Below are positions 61,736 through 64,000 of a stretch of DNA of 64,000 nucleotides, one piece after another; within the stretch, counting starts at the first letter, position 1, and the number at the start of each line of letters is the position of its first letter. This DNA comes from Myroides odoratus DSM 2801 (GTDB lineage: Bacteria > Bacteroidota > Bacteroidia > Flavobacteriales > Flavobacteriaceae). The DNA lies in the NCBI RefSeq assembly GCF_000243275.1, contig NZ_CM001437.1:946019-1010018 (forward strand), read 5' to 3'. Position numbers and translations under genes: made by a program. The notes beneath the pieces are model-generated. The model did not search any database. It saw only the letters and a list, made by a program, of their open reading frames with translations, and was not told the DNA's origin.

Positions 61736-64000
61736 TTATTTTCTCAAGATTTTCACATCTTGACCTGTGCTATTTGCTTTCATTTCTGGTGCATAAACAC
61801 TTTGTAAAGAGGTTATTCCGTTTGAGAAGTATCCTGCGTTATTTGCGCGAACATCGTATTCAAAAACATACGTTCCTTTGCGTAAATGGGTGATAAAGAA
61901 GTTTGTTGCAGCATCGCGTGTTTCTTCGTAATACCCAAATTCTCCTTTTCTCTTGTACCCGGAACGAACATTGATTGGTTCAAATCCACTTGCACGCATA
62001 TCTTTTAACTGTACATAGTCCATATCGCGATCTACGTTGATTTCTAAACGAACAGTTACTACATCGCCTACTTTGATTGGCGATTCATTCGTGATTTCAC
62101 GCAATACTTGTCCTTTATCTGTATTGGCTTTGATAAACAATTGTTTATTAAACGTAATACCCGAACCTGATTTTGATACTTTATTCAAGTCTTCAAAATA
62201 CTGCCAGTACATTGCTCCATACGCAACTCCTGTGGATTTTTTATCTAATTCAACGATTCCCATTTTTTCTTGAATAGCTGATCCATCCCATACTTTTTTG
62301 TAGTATCCAGTATTGAACTGTTCTGATTTAGTAAAGGTCACAGGGTATCCTCCTACTTTCACTTCTACTCCTTGATCCGTATTCATCCAATTTTTACCTA
62401 AATACAACAAAGCATATACTGCACGTGTTGTTGCTTTAGTTGAGTTCCATGCTACTGTTTGCTTGTTTTTCAACAACCATACTTTCATGTCCTCAATAGC
62501 ATTGGCATATTTTACTGGATCTACTTCATATGCTGCTTCAATCAACATCACTTGGGTTTCGATTGGTGCATTATACCACAACCATCCTGCTGCATTTTCT
62601 TTCCAGTACATGCCCATTTCGTCGCTCTTCACTGCCAATTCCATCACTGCTTTTACCAAGTTATTGGCTGCTTTAGTATCACCAAAACGCTGTAAAGTAA
62701 CAGCTTTCATTGCTGTTACGTATAAATTGTCAATTGCTTTTTGATTGGCTAATTCTTTGCGGTAATCCGCAATCATTTTTGTGTATTTATCTTGTATTTT
62801 CAGTTCATCTTTAAACAAACTACGCACGTATAAATAGTGCATATCTAATGCTGGTAAAGTTGTGCTGTTTTTGTCTTTTTGATAGCTTGCATAATGTTGT
62901 TCATCTAAATAAGCTACTGCTTTTTTCAACATCGCCATTGCTGCTGGATGTAACGATCCTGCTTGCTTCATTTGACCAAATCCTTCTAGAATCGTCTGTG
63001 TAATGTACACATTCGACTGATCTCCACTAAACCAAGGGAAACCTCCATCGCTATTTTGTTGATTGCTCAAACGCTCCAATTCAGCTTCTAGTTCCATCTT
63101 CATTTTATTCAGATCAAACAAAACAGCTAAGCGCTTCATTTGTTCTGTTTCATCTGCTGCTTGACGAACCCAAGGTGTCTCTTCAATTAGAACTTGTTTC
63201 AATTCTTCATTTTGTTCTAATTTTGATTGGATTGCTCCTTGTTTAGACCAATATTCAAACACCGATTGAATACGCAAGTTGCTGTTTAATAATTGGCTGG
63301 CAATTGTATTCGCGAAAACTTTACTAAACGTTTGTTCCGTTCCGTTATACGGGTATTCTTTCAAATATGGCAAGGCTAAAAGAGCCGTCCACATTGGATT
63401 TGCAGTTACCTCTAGCGTTAACTTATAATTGTCGCGTAGTGCTGATCCTGGATGCTCTAATGATTCAAAAGTAAAGATTTTGTTTTGTCCTTCTTTGATG
63501 TACAATGGCATGGTTTCAGTCACTAATGTACGGTTTGACAATACTGGAATTGCTGATTCTTCTCCATCACTAAATGTTCCTGCTTTAGCCAATACTCTGT
63601 AACCTAAAGCAACGATGTTTTTAGGAACATTAATCGTCCAAGCTACTTCTGTATTTCCTTTTACCTCAACACTAAAGTTTTGTTTAGCTTGACTATTGTT
63701 GTCTAAAATAGTTGTAATCGGTGTTGAAGTTAATGCATCAAAGAATTGAATTTCTACTTCTCCACTTAACGCTTTATCGTTTAGATTGGCAATTTTCGTT
63801 GATACGATAATTTGATCCTCTTCACGTACAAAACGAGGCATATTTGGTTGAACCATTAATTCTTTTTGGGTGCGAACCACTTGCTCTACATAGCTACTTT
63901 CTAAGTTTTTTGTATGGGCAAATGCCATAAACTTCCATTGTGTCAATGCTTCTGGTGAAGTAAATGAAAAACTCACATTTCCTTTGTCGTCTGTATTTAA
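61736..64000 (-). CDS. Alpha-2-macroglobulin-like protein, C-terminal part (5' end outside)
   Basis: About 755 residues in the window; the frame continues past 64000 (LNTDDKGNVSFSF). Macroglobulin domains precede an alpha/alpha-barrel TED-like domain with FPWFSGDQSNVYITQTILEG and helical repeats, then the receptor-like end (RDMDYVQLKDMRASGFEPIN, ADNAGYFSNG-like). The thioester motif GCxEQ is replaced by NGTEQ (63332-63346), so no covalent trap is possible. Related bacterial proteins (YfaS type) are thought to protect the envelope against proteases. The gene probably exceeds 5 kb. Confidence 0.88.
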   Translation of the reverse strand, partial: LNTDDKGNVSFSFTSPEALTQWKFMAFAHTKNLESSYVEQVVRTQKELMVQPNMPRFVREEDQIIVSTKIANLNDKALSGEVEIQFFDALTSTPITTILDNNSQAKQNFSVEVKGNTEVAWTINVPKNIVALGYRVLAKAGTFSDGEESAIPVLSNRTLVTETMPLYIKEGQNKIFTFESLEHPGSALRDNYKLTLEVTANPMWTALLALPYLKEYPYNGTEQTFSKVFANTIASQLLNSNLRIQSVFEYWSKQGAIQSKLEQNEELKQVLIEETPWVRQAADETEQMKRLAVLFDLNKMKMELEAELERLSNQQNSDGGFPWFSGDQSNVYITQTILEGFGQMKQAGSLHPAAMAMLKKAVAYLDEQHYASYQKDKNSTTLPALDMHYLYVRSLFKDELKIQDKYTKMIADYRKELANQKAIDNLYVTAMKAVTLQRFGDTKAANNLVKAVMELAVKSDEMGMYWKENAAGWLWYNAPIETQVMLIEAAYEVDPVKYANAIEDMKVWLLKNKQTVAWNSTKATTRAVYALLYLGKNWMNTDQGVEVKVGGYPVTFTKSEQFNTGYYKKVWDGSAIQEKMGIVELDKKSTGVAYGAMYWQYFEDLNKVSKSGSGITFNKQLFIKANTDKGQVLREITNESPIKVGDVVTVRLEINVDRDMDYVQLKDMRASGFEPINVRSGYKRKGEFGYYEETRDAATNFFITHLRKGTYVFEYDVRANNAGYFSNGITSLQSVYAPEMKANSTGQDVKILRK

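Overview
The window looks like a chromosome segment from a low-GC member of the Bacteroidota, most likely the family Flavobacteriaceae. A Myroides-like genus would fit, but I cannot prove it from this sequence. The evidence is the set of family-typical genes (GlmU-family LbH protein, CarboxypepD_reg-like/TonB receptor, DUF4199, PadR-PspC pair, OmpA lipoprotein, type B L31, two-motif DnaJ), lipoprotein signals of the L-x-G/S-C type, and Bacteroidota-style -7 boxes of the form TAnnTTTG. No rRNA, tRNA, CRISPR array, insertion sequence or prophage was recognised.

Layout. 1-4.3 kb: 5' end of serC, a LuxC-like acyl-CoA reductase, a divergent dicluster ferredoxin, a small membrane protein and an LTA-synthase-like sulfatase. 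4.8-11.2 kb: a run of small accessory genes rich in folds known from polymorphic-toxin immunity proteins (SUFU, DUF1963, a SUKH-like protein, DUF695), mixed with lipoproteins, membrane proteins and a GRAM/PH-like protein. 11.2-21.1 kb: DedA, small membrane proteins, a degenerate DEAD-box protein, a sigma-54 activator without an HTH domain, a NatAB-like ABC exporter, dnaJ-grpE, a repeat-filled gap, a TIGR01777 epimerase and a DUF4442 protein. 21.4-26.5 kb: PadR-PspC, OmpA, a lipocalin-like lipoprotein and htpG.

26.6-30.5 kb is the most unusual part. It is a minus-strand array of orphan polymorphic-toxin tips. Three modules start with the same repeat of about 100 bp, which encodes a shared pre-toxin segment without a start codon, and each is followed at once by a different immunity-type gene. 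Two toxin tips look like REase-fold nucleases (one open, one frameshifted). The third is a decayed WHH-type HNH nuclease. Two of the immunity genes are paralogues, and two further immunity-type genes (one a CPCC protein) precede the array. No full-length toxin gene is present in the window, so this looks like a reservoir of exchangeable toxin tips with retained immunity.

30.8-41.2 kb: an EamA transporter, a large secreted MORN-like repeat protein, PlsC, a Nudix hydrolase, DUF4268, a POTRA/barrel outer membrane protein, a GlmU-family protein and L31. 41.2-45 kb: a copper cassette (HMA chaperone, CopA ATPase, an AraC regulator with its own N-terminal metal-binding-like domain). 45.2-52.3 kb: DUF4199, GT2 glycosyltransferase, phosphohexomutase, MsbA-like exporter, pncB and ndk. 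52.3-54.2 kb: a C10 cysteine protease split by a +1 frameshift, with a lipoprotein partner. 54.6-64 kb: a membrane protein, exported glutaminase, menE, CPBP protease, ArsC-like protein, a TonB-dependent receptor and the 3' part of an alpha-2-macroglobulin-like gene without the thioester.

Several gaps (19.1-19.8, 38.7-39.15, 40.9-41.2, 41.6-41.8, 61.3-61.6 kb) are filled with related degenerate short repeats, in direct and inverted orientation, that no gene explains.
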